In this document: one piece after another, positions 16,438 through 25,683 of the stretch | How positions within the stretch are numbered: position 1 is the stretch's first letter | Layout: each line of letters opens with the position of its first letter | NCBI RefSeq assembly: GCF_041438805.1 | Contig: NZ_CP109190.1 | Location: 2,790,001 to 2,854,000, forward strand | Length of the DNA stretch: 64,000 nucleotides | From: Streptomyces sp. NBC_01707 | Lineage (GTDB): Bacteria > Actinomycetota > Actinomycetes > Streptomycetales > Streptomycetaceae | Direction: 5' to 3' | Notes under the pieces: model-generated | The model's database searches: none | Seen by the model: the letters and a program-made list of their open reading frames with translations, nothing else | Told to the model about the DNA's origin: nothing | Position numbers and translations under genes: made by a program

Positions 16438-16585
16438 GAACGATCACACTTCGGTCGCGTGCGACAAGCAGGACCCCAACCGGGTGGTGGCGGCCCAGCC
16501 GCAGGCCGGTGACCTCTGGAAGGCGATCCGTAAGGACGGCACGATCCCGGAGTCGGCGAAGAAGTCCCCCGCCACCGGCGGCTGA
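16438..16585 (+). pseudogene. Duplicated 3' fragment of the LCP gene
   Basis: About 148 bases here match the LCP 3' end at 14573-14729. The readable frame is DKQDPNRVVAAQPQAGDLWK followed by AIRKDGTIPESAKKSPATGG and TGA at 16583-16585. Over the well-aligned 110 bases I count six differences, all at third codon positions and all synonymous. There is no start codon or upstream LCP coding sequence, so it is a remnant. A one-base loss near 16453 marks the edge of the homology. The synonymous pattern implies that both copies were under protein-level selection before one was truncated. Confidence 0.85.
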
Positions 16586-16623
16586 CGAGCAGTGCGGCGG
16601 CCGGTGCGTGACACCCTTTTGGG

Positions 16624-17031
16624 ATGCTGACCGAACGGACCCTGGTGATCGTGGACGCGGCCAATGTGGTCGGGTCGGTGCCGGACGGCTGGTGGCGGGA
16701 CAGGCTCGGGGCGACCGAACGGCTGCGGGATTCCCTGGTCCCGTTCGCCGCGGCCGGTCTGCCCGGACACCCCGGCCCCGTCGAGCTGGTGCTGGTCGTC
16801 GAGGGCGCCGCCCGTGGCATCGCATCGGTGCCGGGGGTACGGGTGGAGTCCGCGCCCGGCTGTGGGGACGACCGGATCGTCGACCTCGTCGCCGCCGAGG
16901 CGGCTCCGCCCACGGGCCGCGACTGTGTCGTGGTGACAGCCGACCGGGAGCTGCGGCAGCGGGTCGAGGCGTACGGGGCGCAGTGCACCGGCCCCCGTGC
17001 CGTACGGCCGCTGCCGCCGCACAGGGACTGA
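16624..17031 (+). CDS. NYN/YacP-like PIN-fold domain protein
   Basis: The 135-residue protein shows the acidic pattern of the NYN (PIN-like) nuclease fold. LVIVDAANVVGSVP near the N-terminus has the first Asp and the conserved Asn, CGDDRIVDLVAAEA in the middle supplies two more Asp residues, and VVVTADRELRQRVEAYG near the end is the typical T-x-D-x-x-L-x-x-R block. Relatives are predicted metal-dependent RNases; similar Streptomyces proteins are often labelled NTP pyrophosphohydrolases without evidence. It lies 38 bases after the LCP remnant. Its stop is one base from the stop of the convergent permease gene, leaving no room for a terminator. Confidence 0.75.
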   Translation: MLTERTLVIVDAANVVGSVPDGWWRDRLGATERLRDSLVPFAAAGLPGHPGPVELVLVVEGAARGIASVPGVRVESAPGCGDDRIVDLVAAEAAPPTGRDCVVVTADRELRQRVEAYGAQCTGPRAVRPLPPHRD

Positions 17032-17032
17032 C

Positions 17033-18544
17033 CTACGGCCGCCCGGCGGCGTCGTTGATACGGCTGTGCCGGCGCCCGTACGAGAAGTAGATGATCGCCC
17101 CGATGGCCATCCAGATGGCGAACCGGAGCCACGTCTCCGCCGGGAGGTTGAGCATCAGCCACACCGAGGCGGCCACGGACAGGACCGGGATCAGCGGCAC
17201 CCACGGGGTGCGGAACGCGCGATGCAGATCAGGACGGGTGCGGCGCAGCACGAGAACGCCCAGGGCGACCACCACGAACGCGAAGAGCGTGCCGATGTTC
17301 ACCAGCGTCGCCAGCTCGTTGATGCTGGTGAAGCCGGCCACGATCGCGATGATCACGCCGAGCAGGATGGTCGGGCGGTACGGGGTGCCGAACTTCGGAT
17401 GCGTCTTGGAGAAGAACCGCGGAAGCAGCCCGTCACGGCTCATCGCGAAGAACACCCGGGTCTGGCCCAGCAGCAGGATCATGCACACCGTCGTGAGGCC
17501 GACCGCGGCTCCGAAGCTGATCACGCCCGCGTAGAAGGGATGCCCGACGGCCTTGAAGGCGTCGGCCAGCGGGGCGCTCACGGACAGTTCGGTGTAGTGC
17601 TCCATGCCGGTGACCACCAGCGACACGGCGACGTAGAGCACCGTGCAGATGAAGAGCGAGGCGAGGATGCCCCGCGGCATGTCGCGCTGCGGGAGCTTGG
17701 TCTCCTCGGCGGCGGTGGCCACGACATCGAAGCCGATGAAGGCGAAGAAGACGATGGAGGCGGCGGTGAAGATGCCCAGGACGCCGAAGTTGGTCGGTGC
17801 GTAGCCGAACATCAGCTGGATCAGCGGCGCGTTCAGCCCTGAGCTGGACGTCTGCGGCTCAGCGGGCGGGATGAAGGGTGAGTAGTTGGCAGCCTTGATG
17901 AAGAAGAGCCCCGCGATGATCACGATCAGGACGACCGCCACCTTGATGGCGACCACGACGGTCGTGACCCGGGCGGACAGCTTCATGCCGAGCACCAGGA
18001 TGACGGTCAGGACGAGCACCAGGACGAAGGCCAGGACGTCGAAGCCGAATCCGGTCCCCGCATCCGGCCCGGCGATCACGTCGGGCATGTGCCAGCCCAC
18101 GTTGTCCATCAGCGAGCGGACGTAGCCGGACCAGCCGACGGCCACCACCGCCGTGCCCAGGGCGAATTCCAGCACGAGGTCCCAGCCGATGATCCAGGCG
18201 ATCAGTTCACCCAGCGAGGCGTACGCGAAGGTGTACGCGGACCCCGCGACCGGGACGGTGGAGGCGAACTCGGCGTAACAGAGTGCGGCGAGGGCGCAGA
18301 CGATGGCGGCGGCCACGAAGGCGAGTGCGGTGGCGGGCCCCGCCGATTCCTTCGCCACTTTGCCGGTGAGGACGAAGATGCCGGTGCCGATGATGACGCC
18401 CACTCCGAAGACCGTGAGGTCCAGGGCGGAGAGGGACTTCTTGAGAGCGTGCTCCGGCTCCTCGGTGTCACGGATGGACTGTTCCACCGTCTTGGTCCGG
18501 AACAGCCCGCCATTGGTGGGTGGTGTGTCCTGCTGCGCAGTCAC
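17033..18544 (-). CDS. APC-superfamily amino acid permease (cationic amino acid transporter type)
   Basis: The 503-residue protein has about twelve to fourteen hydrophobic segments and the APC signature near the start (LTVFGVGVIIGTGIFVLTG), which forms the unwound helix 1 that binds the substrate backbone. The FIGFDVVATAAEETKLPQRD block, typical of the CAT subfamily, follows in the middle. It probably imports arginine, lysine or other amino acids in symport. The GTG at 18544 is preferred over the ATGs up to 18592 because GGAGGT lies six bases before it. It is transcribed toward the NYN gene and diverges from nothing; a terminator of dxs lies upstream. Confidence 0.9.
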   Translation of the reverse strand: MTAQQDTPPTNGGLFRTKTVEQSIRDTEEPEHALKKSLSALDLTVFGVGVIIGTGIFVLTGKVAKESAGPATALAFVAAAIVCALAALCYAEFASTVPVAGSAYTFAYASLGELIAWIIGWDLVLEFALGTAVVAVGWSGYVRSLMDNVGWHMPDVIAGPDAGTGFGFDVLAFVLVLVLTVILVLGMKLSARVTTVVVAIKVAVVLIVIIAGLFFIKAANYSPFIPPAEPQTSSSGLNAPLIQLMFGYAPTNFGVLGIFTAASIVFFAFIGFDVVATAAEETKLPQRDMPRGILASLFICTVLYVAVSLVVTGMEHYTELSVSAPLADAFKAVGHPFYAGVISFGAAVGLTTVCMILLLGQTRVFFAMSRDGLLPRFFSKTHPKFGTPYRPTILLGVIIAIVAGFTSINELATLVNIGTLFAFVVVALGVLVLRRTRPDLHRAFRTPWVPLIPVLSVAASVWLMLNLPAETWLRFAIWMAIGAIIYFSYGRRHSRINDAAGRP

Positions 18545-18630
18545 CGGCGTACCTCCACGCACTCGTCGTGAACGCCATGATTGGGACATCACCGGCGGAG
18601 CGGCGCTCCACGTCGAGCGATTTCACGCGA

Positions 18631-18675
18631 ATGGGCCGGTCGGACCACTCGTACAGGGTGGTCCGACCGGCCCAT
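18631..18675 (-). terminator. Long hairpin downstream of dxs
   Basis: ATGGGCCGGTCGGACCAC pairs with GTGGTCCGACCGGCCCAT with a short loop, giving an 18-base stem. It lies 60 bases downstream of the dxs stop and upstream of the permease start, and would end dxs transcription. Confidence 0.85.
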
Positions 18676-18700
18676 CGGCCGTACAGCTCGTCGCTCGTTC

Positions 18701-18722
18701 GGCCCCGTGCGGACACGGGGCC
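18701..18722 (-). terminator. Second, shorter hairpin after dxs
   Basis: GGCCCCGTG and CACGGGGCC form a nine-base stem with a four-base loop, 13 bases from the dxs stop. It forms a tandem terminator with the longer hairpin. Confidence 0.6.
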
Positions 18723-18734
18723 GTGTCGCTCGGG

Positions 18735-20663
18735 TCAGTCCCGGGCGGGCTCGATCACGGACGGCGTGCCGGCGTCGCTGTCGTAGCGGCCGTCCAGCTT
18801 GGCGACGAGACCGGTGACCTGCCGGGCGATGTCCGGCGCGGTCAGGCCGATCTCCGCCATGACCTCCTTGCGGGAGGCGTGGTCGAGGAAGCGCGGCGGG
18901 ATACCGAAGTCGCGCAGCGGTACGTCGACTCCTTCGTCGCGCAGCGCCTGGGCGACGGCGGAGCCGACACCGCCGGCCCGGCTGTTGTCCTCGACGGTGA
19001 CGACGACACGGTGCTGTTCGGCGAGCGGGGCCATGGCCTCGTCGACCGGCTTGACCCAGCGCGGGTCCACGACCGTCGTCGTGATGCCCTGGGCGTCCAG
19101 CAGATCGGCGATCTCCAGGCACATCGGGGCGAGCGCGCCGACGGAGACCAGGAGGACGTCGGGGCGGGCGGTGTCGGCCCTGCGGAGCACGTCCATGCCA
19201 CCGACCCTGCCGACGGCCTTGACGGACGGGCCGACCGCACCCTTGGAGAAGCGGACCACGGTCGGGGCGTCGTCGACCTCGACGGCCTCGCGCAGTTGGG
19301 CGCGGACCTGGTCGGCGTCGCGCGGCGCGGCGATCCGCAGCTCCGGCACGCACTGCAGGATCGACATGTCCCACATGCCGTTGTGCGAGGCGCCGTCGGT
19401 GCCGGTGATCCCCGCCCGGTCCAGGACGAACGTGACACCGCACTTGTGCAGGGCGACATCCATCAGGACCTGGTCGAAGGCCCGGTTGAGGAACGTGGCG
19501 TACACCGCGAAGACGGGGTGCAGTCCGCCGGTGGCGAGGCCCGCCGCGGAGACCGCGCCGTGCTGCTCGGCGATACCGACGTCGTAGATCCGGTCCGGGA
19601 ATTCCTTCTCGAACTGGGTCAGGCCGACCGGCTGGAGCATGGCCGCGGTGATCGCGACGATGTCCTTGCGCTCCTTGCCGAGCTTGACCATCTCCTCGCC
19701 GAAGACCGAGGTCCAGTCGAGGCCGGAGGTGGCGACGGGGAGGCCGGTGTCGGGGTGGATCTTGCCGACGGCATGGAAGCGGTCGGCCTCGTCGAGGAGC
19801 GCGGGGGTGTAGCCGCGGCCCTTCTCGGTGAGGCAGTGCACGATGACCGGCCCGCCGAAGCGCTTGGCCCGCTGCAGCGCGGACTCCAGAGCCTCGATGT
19901 CGTGGCCGTCGATCGGGCCGACGTACTTCAGGCCGAGGTCCTCGAACATGCCCTGCGGGGCGATGAAGTCCTTCAGCCCCTTCTTGGCGCCGTGCAGCGT
20001 CTCGTAGAGCGGCCTCCCGACGACGGGGGTGCGCTCCAGGATGTCCTTGCCGCGGGCCAGGAAGCGCTCGTAGCCGTCGGTGGTGCGCAGGGTCGCGAGG
20101 TGGTTGGCGAGGCCGCCGATGGTCGGTGCGTAGGAGCGCTCGTTGTCGTTGACGACGATGACGAGCGGGCGGTCCTTGGCGGCGGCGATGTTGTTCAGCG
20201 CCTCCCAGGCCATACCGCCGGTGAGAGCGCCGTCACCGATGACCGCGACGACATGGTCGTCCTTCTTCAGCACCTCGTTGGCCTTGGCGAGGCCGTCGGC
20301 CCAGCCGAGGACGGTGGAGGCGTGCGAGTTCTCGATGATGTCGTGGTCGGACTCGGCGCGCGAGGGGTAGCCGGACAGGCCGCCCTTGCTCTTGAGCTTC
20401 GAGAAGTCCTGGCGACCGGTGAGGAGCTTGTGCACGTAGCTCTGGTGGCCGGTGTCGAAGAGCACCTTGTCCTTCGGCGAATCGAAGACTCGGTGCAGGG
20501 CGATGGTCAGCTCGACCACACCCAGGTTGGGGCCGAGGTGGCCGCCGGTCTTGGAGACTGCGTCGACGAGAAAGGTCCGGATCTCCTCGGCGAGCTGTTC
20601 CAGCTGCTCAGGGCTGAGCCGGTCCAGGTCGCGCGGTCCCCCGATGCGGGTCAGCAGGGCCAC
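18735..20663 (-). CDS. dxs: 1-deoxy-D-xylulose-5-phosphate synthase
   Basis: Dxs condenses pyruvate and glyceraldehyde 3-phosphate to DXP, the first step of the MEP isoprenoid route and a source of thiamine and pyridoxal precursors. The 642-residue chain has the full transketolase-like layout. The N-terminal part includes [20 protein letters not shown], the thiamine diphosphate motif [16 protein letters not shown] ends in NDN, the pyrimidine domain has [15 protein letters not shown] with the catalytic Glu, and a C-terminal transketolase domain follows. The GTG at 20663 is chosen because AAGGAGG lies five bases upstream and the protein then begins at the usual LLTRI; an ATG at 20696 would add 11 residues. 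It is monocistronic between terminators. Confidence 0.95.
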   Translation of the reverse strand: MALLTRIGGPRDLDRLSPEQLEQLAEEIRTFLVDAVSKTGGHLGPNLGVVELTIALHRVFDSPKDKVLFDTGHQSYVHKLLTGRQDFSKLKSKGGLSGYPSRAESDHDIIENSHASTVLGWADGLAKANEVLKKDDHVVAVIGDGALTGGMAWEALNNIAAAKDRPLVIVVNDNERSYAPTIGGLANHLATLRTTDGYERFLARGKDILERTPVVGRPLYETLHGAKKGLKDFIAPQGMFEDLGLKYVGPIDGHDIEALESALQRAKRFGGPVIVHCLTEKGRGYTPALLDEADRFHAVGKIHPDTGLPVATSGLDWTSVFGEEMVKLGKERKDIVAITAAMLQPVGLTQFEKEFPDRIYDVGIAEQHGAVSAAGLATGGLHPVFAVYATFLNRAFDQVLMDVALHKCGVTFVLDRAGITGTDGASHNGMWDMSILQCVPELRIAAPRDADQVRAQLREAVEVDDAPTVVRFSKGAVGPSVKAVGRVGGMDVLRRADTARPDVLLVSVGALAPMCLEIADLLDAQGITTTVVDPRWVKPVDEAMAPLAEQHRVVVTVEDNSRAGGVGSAVAQALRDEGVDVPLRDFGIPPRFLDHASRKEVMAEIGLTAPDIARQVTGLVAKLDGRYDSDAGTPSVIEPARD

Positions 20664-20791
20664 CCGTGCCTCCTTGCGTTTGAGCTGGTCGAGCATGCCG
20701 ATCCGCTGAGTCTAATGTTCCGTCCGGGGCCTGGGTCATCGGGCGGTGCTTTCCGGTGCGGATCGGTGCGTGCGTACATGCGAACACGCAG

Positions 20792-20821
20792 GTGCCCGGC
20801 ACCACGAAGGGTGCCGGGCAC
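20792..20821 (-). terminator. Terminator of the xylFGH operon
   Basis: GTGCCCGGCACC pairs perfectly with GGTGCCGGGCAC around a six-base loop, 18 bases downstream of the xylH stop. Confidence 0.85.
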
Positions 20822-20838
20822 AGGCGCGGGATCCGCGG

Positions 20839-22137
20839 TCAGGCGCGGCCCGCGGTCTTCTGGGTCTTGCGCGAGACCGAGTCGATGATCACGGCGATGA
20901 GGAGTACGCCACCGGTGATCATGTACTGGATCGCGTTCGACGACAGGTTCATCTGGTTGAGGCCCTGGACGATCGACTGGATGACCAGGATGCCCAGCAG
21001 TGCGGACCAGACCTTGCCGCGTCCGCCGAACAGGGACGTACCGCCGATGACGGCTGCGGCGATGCACATCATGAGCTGGTTGCCGCCACCGAGCGAACGG
21101 TCGGCGCCGCCGGTCGCGGAGGCCAGGAAGAGACCGCCGACCGCACCGAGCGTGCCGGAGATCATGAACACCGAGATGCGGATCCAGGACACGTTGATAC
21201 CGGCACGACGCGCTGCCTCGATGCCACCGCCGACCGCGAAGATCTGACGGCCGTAGGTGGTGCGGCGCAGAACGAAGTCGGTGATGACCAGGATCGCGAG
21301 GAAGATCACCAGGGAGAGCGGGAGGCCCTGCTCCTGGTTGAACGCGTACGCGGCGAGGAGGCACAGGACGGCGATCAGCGCGGTGCGCAGGATGATCTCG
21401 CTCTGCGGGCGGTGCGGCAGCTCTGCGGCCTTGCGGCGCCTCGAGTCGCGCAGCTGCGCGAGGTAGAAGGCGACGATCACGACCACGGCGAGACCGTAGG
21501 CGGCGGCGACGTCGGAGAAGTAGTAGCTGGTCAGGTCGCGGACGAAGCTGCCGAGCGGGGTGGTGATGGTGGACTTGTCGCCCATCACCCAGGTCTGCAG
21601 ACCGGCCCAGCCCAGGAAGCCTGCCAGCGTCACGACGAACGCGGGCACGCCGATCTTGGCGAAGACGATGCCGTGGAAGGCGCCGATGACCGTGCCGGTC
21701 AGGATGCCGACCACGATGGCGAGGGAGTCGGGCATGTCCGTGCCGAGCACGGCCCACATCGAACCCGCGAGACCCGCGACGGAACCGACCGCGAGGTCGA
21801 TCTCGCCGAGCAGCAGTACGAAGACGATGCCCACGGCCATGATGCCGGGGCCCGCGGCGTACAGCGTGATCTGGTCGAGGTTGTACGAGGTGAGGAAGTT
21901 GCCGGTCTCGAGCTGGAAGACGATCCCGATGACGATCAGGCCCACCACGACAGGCAGCGAGCCGATCTCGCCCGAGCGCACCTTGCGCTTGAACTCGGTC
22001 CAGTAGCCCTTGAAGCCCTGCTCACGGATGAGCAGGCGGGGGTCGACGACCTTGACTGCGCCGGCCGCTGCTGGGGGAGCCTCGGTGGCCTTTGCCTGGG
22101 CCGGGACCTCGGCCGAAGTCTTGCTGATCTTGCTCAC
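20839..22137 (-). CDS. xylH: Xylose-type sugar ABC transporter permease
   Basis: This 432-residue membrane protein belongs to the RbsC/XylH permease family (CUT2 importers). It has about ten hydrophobic segments, the family stretch LLLGEIDLAVGSVAGL early on, and GGNQLMMCIAAAVIGGTSLF near the end. A proline/alanine-rich cytoplasmic tail of some 30 residues and the linker RRRKAAELPHRPQSE mid-chain are as in longer XylH proteins. The start is the GTG at 22137, preceded by GGAGG at seven bases and overlapping the xylG stop by four bases (GTGA), so the two are co-translated. It forms the channel with XylG and XylF. Confidence 0.92.
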   Translation of the reverse strand: MSKISKTSAEVPAQAKATEAPPAAAGAVKVVDPRLLIREQGFKGYWTEFKRKVRSGEIGSLPVVVGLIVIGIVFQLETGNFLTSYNLDQITLYAAGPGIMAVGIVFVLLLGEIDLAVGSVAGLAGSMWAVLGTDMPDSLAIVVGILTGTVIGAFHGIVFAKIGVPAFVVTLAGFLGWAGLQTWVMGDKSTITTPLGSFVRDLTSYYFSDVAAAYGLAVVVIVAFYLAQLRDSRRRKAAELPHRPQSEIILRTALIAVLCLLAAYAFNQEQGLPLSLVIFLAILVITDFVLRRTTYGRQIFAVGGGIEAARRAGINVSWIRISVFMISGTLGAVGGLFLASATGGADRSLGGGNQLMMCIAAAVIGGTSLFGGRGKVWSALLGILVIQSIVQGLNQMNLSSNAIQYMITGGVLLIAVIIDSVSRKTQKTAGRA

Positions 22138-22913
22138 TTGGATGCCTCCGCGCTGCGGGACGAGCGACGGGTCACGGCGTTGTCCGTGGCGCCCGTGATC
22201 GCGGCGATGATTTCTTCGTGGCTGGTCGTCGCCACAGGGAAGATGCCGTTGTTGTGGCCGAGTCGCAGCACGGCGACCTTGTCGGCGACAGCCTTCACAT
22301 CGGCCATGTTGTGGCTGATGAGGATGACGCCGAGGTTCTGCTCGCGCAGCCGCTCCACCAGGTCGAGGACCTGTGCGGTCTGCTCGACGCCGAGGGCCGC
22401 GGTGGGCTCGTCCAGGATCACGATCTTGGGGTTGCCGACCAGGGCACGGGCGATGGCCACGACCTGGCGCTGGCCGCCGGAGAGCGCGGCAACCGGGATA
22501 CGGACGCTGGGGATACGGATGGAGAGCGTGGACAGGAGGTCCTGTGCCCGCTTCTCCATGGCGACCTCGTCGAGGACGCCACCCGTCTTGATCTCGCGAC
22601 CGAGGAAGAGGTTGGCGACGACATCCAGGTTGTCGCAGAGCGCAAGGTCCTGGTACACGGTGGCGACGCCGAGGTTCTGGGCGTCGTGCGGACGGTTGAT
22701 GTCCACCTTCGCGCCCTCCCACTCGATGACGCCCTCATCGATGGGGTGCACGCCGGCGATCGTCTTGACCAGTGTGGACTTTCCTGCACCGTTGTCGCCG
22801 ACCAGGGCGACCACTTCTCCGGCGTGGACTTCGAGATCGACACCGGAGAGGACCTGGACCGCTCCGAATCGCTTGAAGACTCCACGCAACGCCAGCACGG
22901 GCGTCTGTGACAC
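22134..22913 (-). CDS. xylG: Xylose-type sugar ABC transporter ATP-binding protein
   Basis: The 259-residue ATPase has a Walker A (GDNGAGKST), Q-loop (VYQDLALCDN), signature LSGGQRQ and Walker B (KIVILDEPTAALG) plus the switch His in ISHNMAD. CUT2 ATPases such as RbsA have two fused ATPase domains, but this protein has only one, like the single-domain sugar ATPases of Streptomyces. The GTG at 22913 is preferred because AAGGAG lies nine bases upstream; the ATG at 22922 would place the ribosome site directly against the codon. It overlaps xylH and is 241 bases after xylF, a gap that contains a stem-loop. Confidence 0.9.
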   Translation of the reverse strand: MSQTPVLALRGVFKRFGAVQVLSGVDLEVHAGEVVALVGDNGAGKSTLVKTIAGVHPIDEGVIEWEGAKVDINRPHDAQNLGVATVYQDLALCDNLDVVANLFLGREIKTGGVLDEVAMEKRAQDLLSTLSIRIPSVRIPVAALSGGQRQVVAIARALVGNPKIVILDEPTAALGVEQTAQVLDLVERLREQNLGVILISHNMADVKAVADKVAVLRLGHNNGIFPVATTSHEEIIAAITGATDNAVTRRSSRSAEASK

Positions 22914-23119
22914 GTGAACCATCTCCTTCGCCGCCTGACCGGCGGGGATGTGCCGCCTGACCGGCGGAGACGCCGCGCCACGAGGGGCAGCGTCGATGTA
23001 CTGGAAGTACTTGGGGGAAGAATGTCCGGCACCCGGCCGACAGCGGGGTGTGGGCCGGCCGGGGCCGGACAGTCATGGGGTGGGCGGACTCCGCCGTGCG
23101 GCGGGGATCAAACCCGGAC

Positions 23120-23145
23120 GCGCCAGGGCCTGCTGGCCCTGGCGC
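23120..23145 (-). promoter_or_regulatory. Intra-operon stem-loop between xylF and xylG
   Basis: GCGCCAGGGCC pairs with GGCCCTGGCGC around a four-base loop, ten bases after the xylF stop. Such hairpins behind binding-protein genes usually act as partial terminators or stabilise the upstream mRNA, giving more binding protein than ATPase and permease. Confidence 0.7.
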
Positions 23146-23154
23146 CAGGAGGGA

Positions 23155-24222
23155 CTACTTGATGCCCAGTGCGGTGCACTTGGCGGCGATGTCCTTGACG
23201 CAGATCGCGGAGGCCTGGTAGATGCCGTCCTTGACCACGGTGGACTCGATGTTGTCCTTGTTCACCACGGTCGGCTCGAGCAGCGTGGAGGGAACGCCGT
23301 CCGTCTTGCCCGAGGCGCCGATGTCCTTGCCCTGGAGCAGGTTGACAGCGAACTGGGCGGCCGTCGGGGCGAGCTGCTTCGGCGACTTGTAGATCGTGAA
23401 GGTCTGCGTACCGGCGATGATCCGCTGGATACCGGGGAGCTCGGCGTCCTGGCCACCCACCGGGATGTCCTTGATGCCGGCGTTGCTCAGGGACGTGATG
23501 ATGCCGCCCGCCATGCCGTCGTTGGCGGAGTAGACCGCGTTGATCTTGCCCTTGCCGACCGAGGAGATCGCGGCGGTCATCTTCTCGCCGGCGATCTTCG
23601 GGTCCCACTCGCCGGACGCCTCGTAGGCAATCTTGATCTTGCCGTCGAGGGCCTCGTGAGCACCCTTCTTGAACAGGCCGGCGTTCGGGTCCTTCTCATC
23701 ACCGTTGATCATGACGAGGTTGGAGCCGGCCGCCTTGGAGCCGAGGGCGTCGAGGACGGCCTGGCCCTGGAGCTTGCCGATCTTCTCGTTGTCGTGGCTG
23801 ACGTAGGCGTCGGCACCGACGATGGCGCGGTCGTACGCGACGACCTTGACGCCCTTCTTGTGTGCGTCGGCAACCCACGCGGCGGACTTCTCGGCGTCGA
23901 CCGAGGAGATCGCGATGACCTTGATGCCGTCGGCTATCTGCTGCTCGAACTGCTGCTTCTGCTGGCCGACATCACCGCCCGCGTTGTTGTAGACAACCTC
24001 GCAGTCCGCGCAGTCCTTCTTGACCGCTTCGATGAACAGCGGCTTGTCCAGCGTCTCGTAGCGAGCGGTCTTGTTCTCCGGGAGCAGCAGACCGATCTTG
24101 GTCTTGCTGCCCGAGTCCGCCGAGCCCTTCTTGTCGTCGCCCGCCTTGCCACAGGCTGCGAGGGAGACGGCCATCGAAACTGCGGCCGTGCCTATGACGA
24201 TGCGTCGCGTCATTGCGTTCAT
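23155..24222 (-). CDS. xylF: Xylose-type sugar-binding lipoprotein
   Basis: The 355-residue protein begins with a Sec signal and lipobox (VSLAACG), so it is lipid-anchored outside the membrane. It belongs to periplasmic-binding-protein type 1 for pentoses and hexoses: IGLLLPENKTARYETLDKP, IADGIKVIAISSVDAEKSA, VVAYDRAIVGAD with the ligand-contacting Asp-Arg, and AVYSANDGMAGG. This set is that of XylF proteins that bind D-xylose. GGGAGG lies upstream of the ATG. It is the first gene of the operon, and the ROK regulator gene lies 123 bases upstream on the same strand. Confidence 0.92.
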   Translation of the reverse strand: MNAMTRRIVIGTAAVSMAVSLAACGKAGDDKKGSADSGSKTKIGLLLPENKTARYETLDKPLFIEAVKKDCADCEVVYNNAGGDVGQQKQQFEQQIADGIKVIAISSVDAEKSAAWVADAHKKGVKVVAYDRAIVGADAYVSHDNEKIGKLQGQAVLDALGSKAAGSNLVMINGDEKDPNAGLFKKGAHEALDGKIKIAYEASGEWDPKIAGEKMTAAISSVGKGKINAVYSANDGMAGGIITSLSNAGIKDIPVGGQDAELPGIQRIIAGTQTFTIYKSPKQLAPTAAQFAVNLLQGKDIGASGKTDGVPSTLLEPTVVNKDNIESTVVKDGIYQASAICVKDIAAKCTALGIK

Positions 24223-24244
24223 TGCGGGTGTGCCTCCCTGACGA

Positions 24245-24262
24245 GGCCGCAGCGTTGCGGCC
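24245..24262. promoter_or_regulatory. Short inverted repeat in the xylF leader
   Basis: GGCCGCA and TGCGGCC flank a four-base centre, 23 bases upstream of the xylF start. It could be a leader hairpin or a repressor site. Confidence 0.35.
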
Positions 24263-24315
24263 GAGGTGGCTGGAAGTCAACTCGGCCGCGAAGCAGACGT
24301 CAAGGAGTAAATCCT

Positions 24316-24344
24316 TAACGAGATGACAACGGTGCCATTCGTTA
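24316..24344. promoter_or_regulatory. TAACGA/TCGTTA inverted repeat between the ROK gene and xylF
   Basis: TAACGA (24316-24321) and TCGTTA (24339-24344) are perfect inverted half-sites 17 bases apart in an AT-rich patch, about 100 bases upstream of xylF. The position fits an operator for the adjacent ROK repressor, but the half-sites are short. Confidence 0.35.
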
Positions 24345-24345
24345 T

Positions 24346-25545
24346 CTAAGTGAAGGCAGGGGTGGCCGTCGGGAGAGTGCTCTCCAAAAGGGTCGAATCG
24401 CCCATCTCGCTCAGTACGAGAGCCAGCGCACCCAGCACCTCCGCCCGGGCTCCCAGCGCTCCGGGAAGGACCGAGAGCTGCCTTCCGGCACTGGGAATGG
24501 CGTAGCGCGACACCGAGTCGCGGATCGGTGCGAGCACCAGCTCGCCGGCCTCGGCGAGGGACCCGCCGAGGACCACTCGGCTCGGGTTGAGCAGGTTGCA
24601 CAGGTTGGCGACACCGCTGCCGATGTGCCGTCCGACGTCCCCGATCACCCGGCGGCAGCCCGGATCGCCCTCCCGGGCCAGCTGCACCACCCGTTCCATC
24701 GTGAGATCAGGCCCGTGGCTGGGCCTGAGCAGGGGCAGGACGTACCGCGCGGCCGTGAAGGTCTCCAGGCAGCCCCGGTTGCCGCAGCGGCACACCGGGC
24801 CCGATTCGTCGAGCGTGATGTGCCCGATCTCGCCTGCCGTGCCGCCCGGCCCCCGGTAGATGTGCCCGTCGATCACCAGACCGGCGCCGACACCGCTCGC
24901 GACCTTGATGTACGCCAGATCCTTGACGCCCCGTCCGCTCCCCCAGACGAGCTCGCCCAGCGCCCCCAGATTGGCGTCGTTGTCGACGTAGACCGGCACG
25001 CCGAGCCGCGCGGCGAGCTCCTCGCTCGGGTTGATGCCCGTCCAGCCCGGCAGGATCGACGTGGAGCCCAGCGTGCCGGACTCCACATCGATCGGGCCGG
25101 GAACGCCGAGGCCCACGCCGATCACCTTGCCCGGACTGATCCCGGTCGTCTCGATCAGCCGCTTGACCAGCTGTTCCGCCCGTCCGAAGCCCTGCGCCGA
25201 CGAGGCGTCGACATCCAGCGGCTCGGACTCCTCGGCAAGCACCTGGTGGGCGAGGTTGCCGACCGCCACCCGCAGATGCGTATGGCCGAAATCGACCCCG
25301 ATCACGATGCCCGCGTCACCGCTGAGCGAGACGCTGCGGGCCCGCCGGCCGCCCGCCGAGGTGGGGGTCACCTCTACGGTGCCGCCGTCCTTCAGTTCGC
25401 GAACGATATTGGAGACCGTGGCCGCGGAGAGGCCCGTCCCTCTGGCGATCTCCGCCTGGGTGAGCGAACCCGCCATACGCACGGCACGCACGACCCGCTC
25501 AAGGTTGGCGCGATGCAGAGATGTCTGCGACCCCGGAGTCTCCAT
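24346..25545 (-). CDS. rok7B7: ROK-family transcriptional repressor (Rok7B7-like)
   Basis: The 399-residue protein has an N-terminal winged helix-turn-helix (SLTQAEIARGTGLSAATVSN, residues about 27-46) followed by a ROK sugar-kinase-like domain. The latter includes IGVDFGHTHLRVAV, the GVGLGVPGPID block, IYRGPGGTAGEIGHI, and the zinc-binding Cys cluster GPVCRCGNRGCLE. The order ROK-xylFGH next to ngcEFG is that of S. coelicolor SCO6008 (Rok7B7), which is reported to repress xylFGH and to influence carbon control and antibiotic production. The start is uncertain: 25545 gives METPGSQT, and ATGs at 25566 and 25608 are also possible. ROK repressors respond to sugars or their phosphates. Confidence 0.88.
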   Translation of the reverse strand: METPGSQTSLHRANLERVVRAVRMAGSLTQAEIARGTGLSAATVSNIVRELKDGGTVEVTPTSAGGRRARSVSLSGDAGIVIGVDFGHTHLRVAVGNLAHQVLAEESEPLDVDASSAQGFGRAEQLVKRLIETTGISPGKVIGVGLGVPGPIDVESGTLGSTSILPGWTGINPSEELAARLGVPVYVDNDANLGALGELVWGSGRGVKDLAYIKVASGVGAGLVIDGHIYRGPGGTAGEIGHITLDESGPVCRCGNRGCLETFTAARYVLPLLRPSHGPDLTMERVVQLAREGDPGCRRVIGDVGRHIGSGVANLCNLLNPSRVVLGGSLAEAGELVLAPIRDSVSRYAIPSAGRQLSVLPGALGARAEVLGALALVLSEMGDSTLLESTLPTATPAFT

Positions 25546-25683
25546 CGACTCTCTCACTCCTGCCATTCTCTCCAACATGTGAACTCTAAGCTGAACGTTT
25601 TGGGGCACTCCCCGTCAAGACCTTGAGCAGTGGGAGCCTCGGATGAGCGGGCCGCCACGAACCGGACGACCGCGGAAAACAGA

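Noticed and set aside
18303..20888. An 861-codon plus-strand frame opposite dxs
   Set aside because: Antisense artefact; Dxs motifs on the minus strand are unambiguous.
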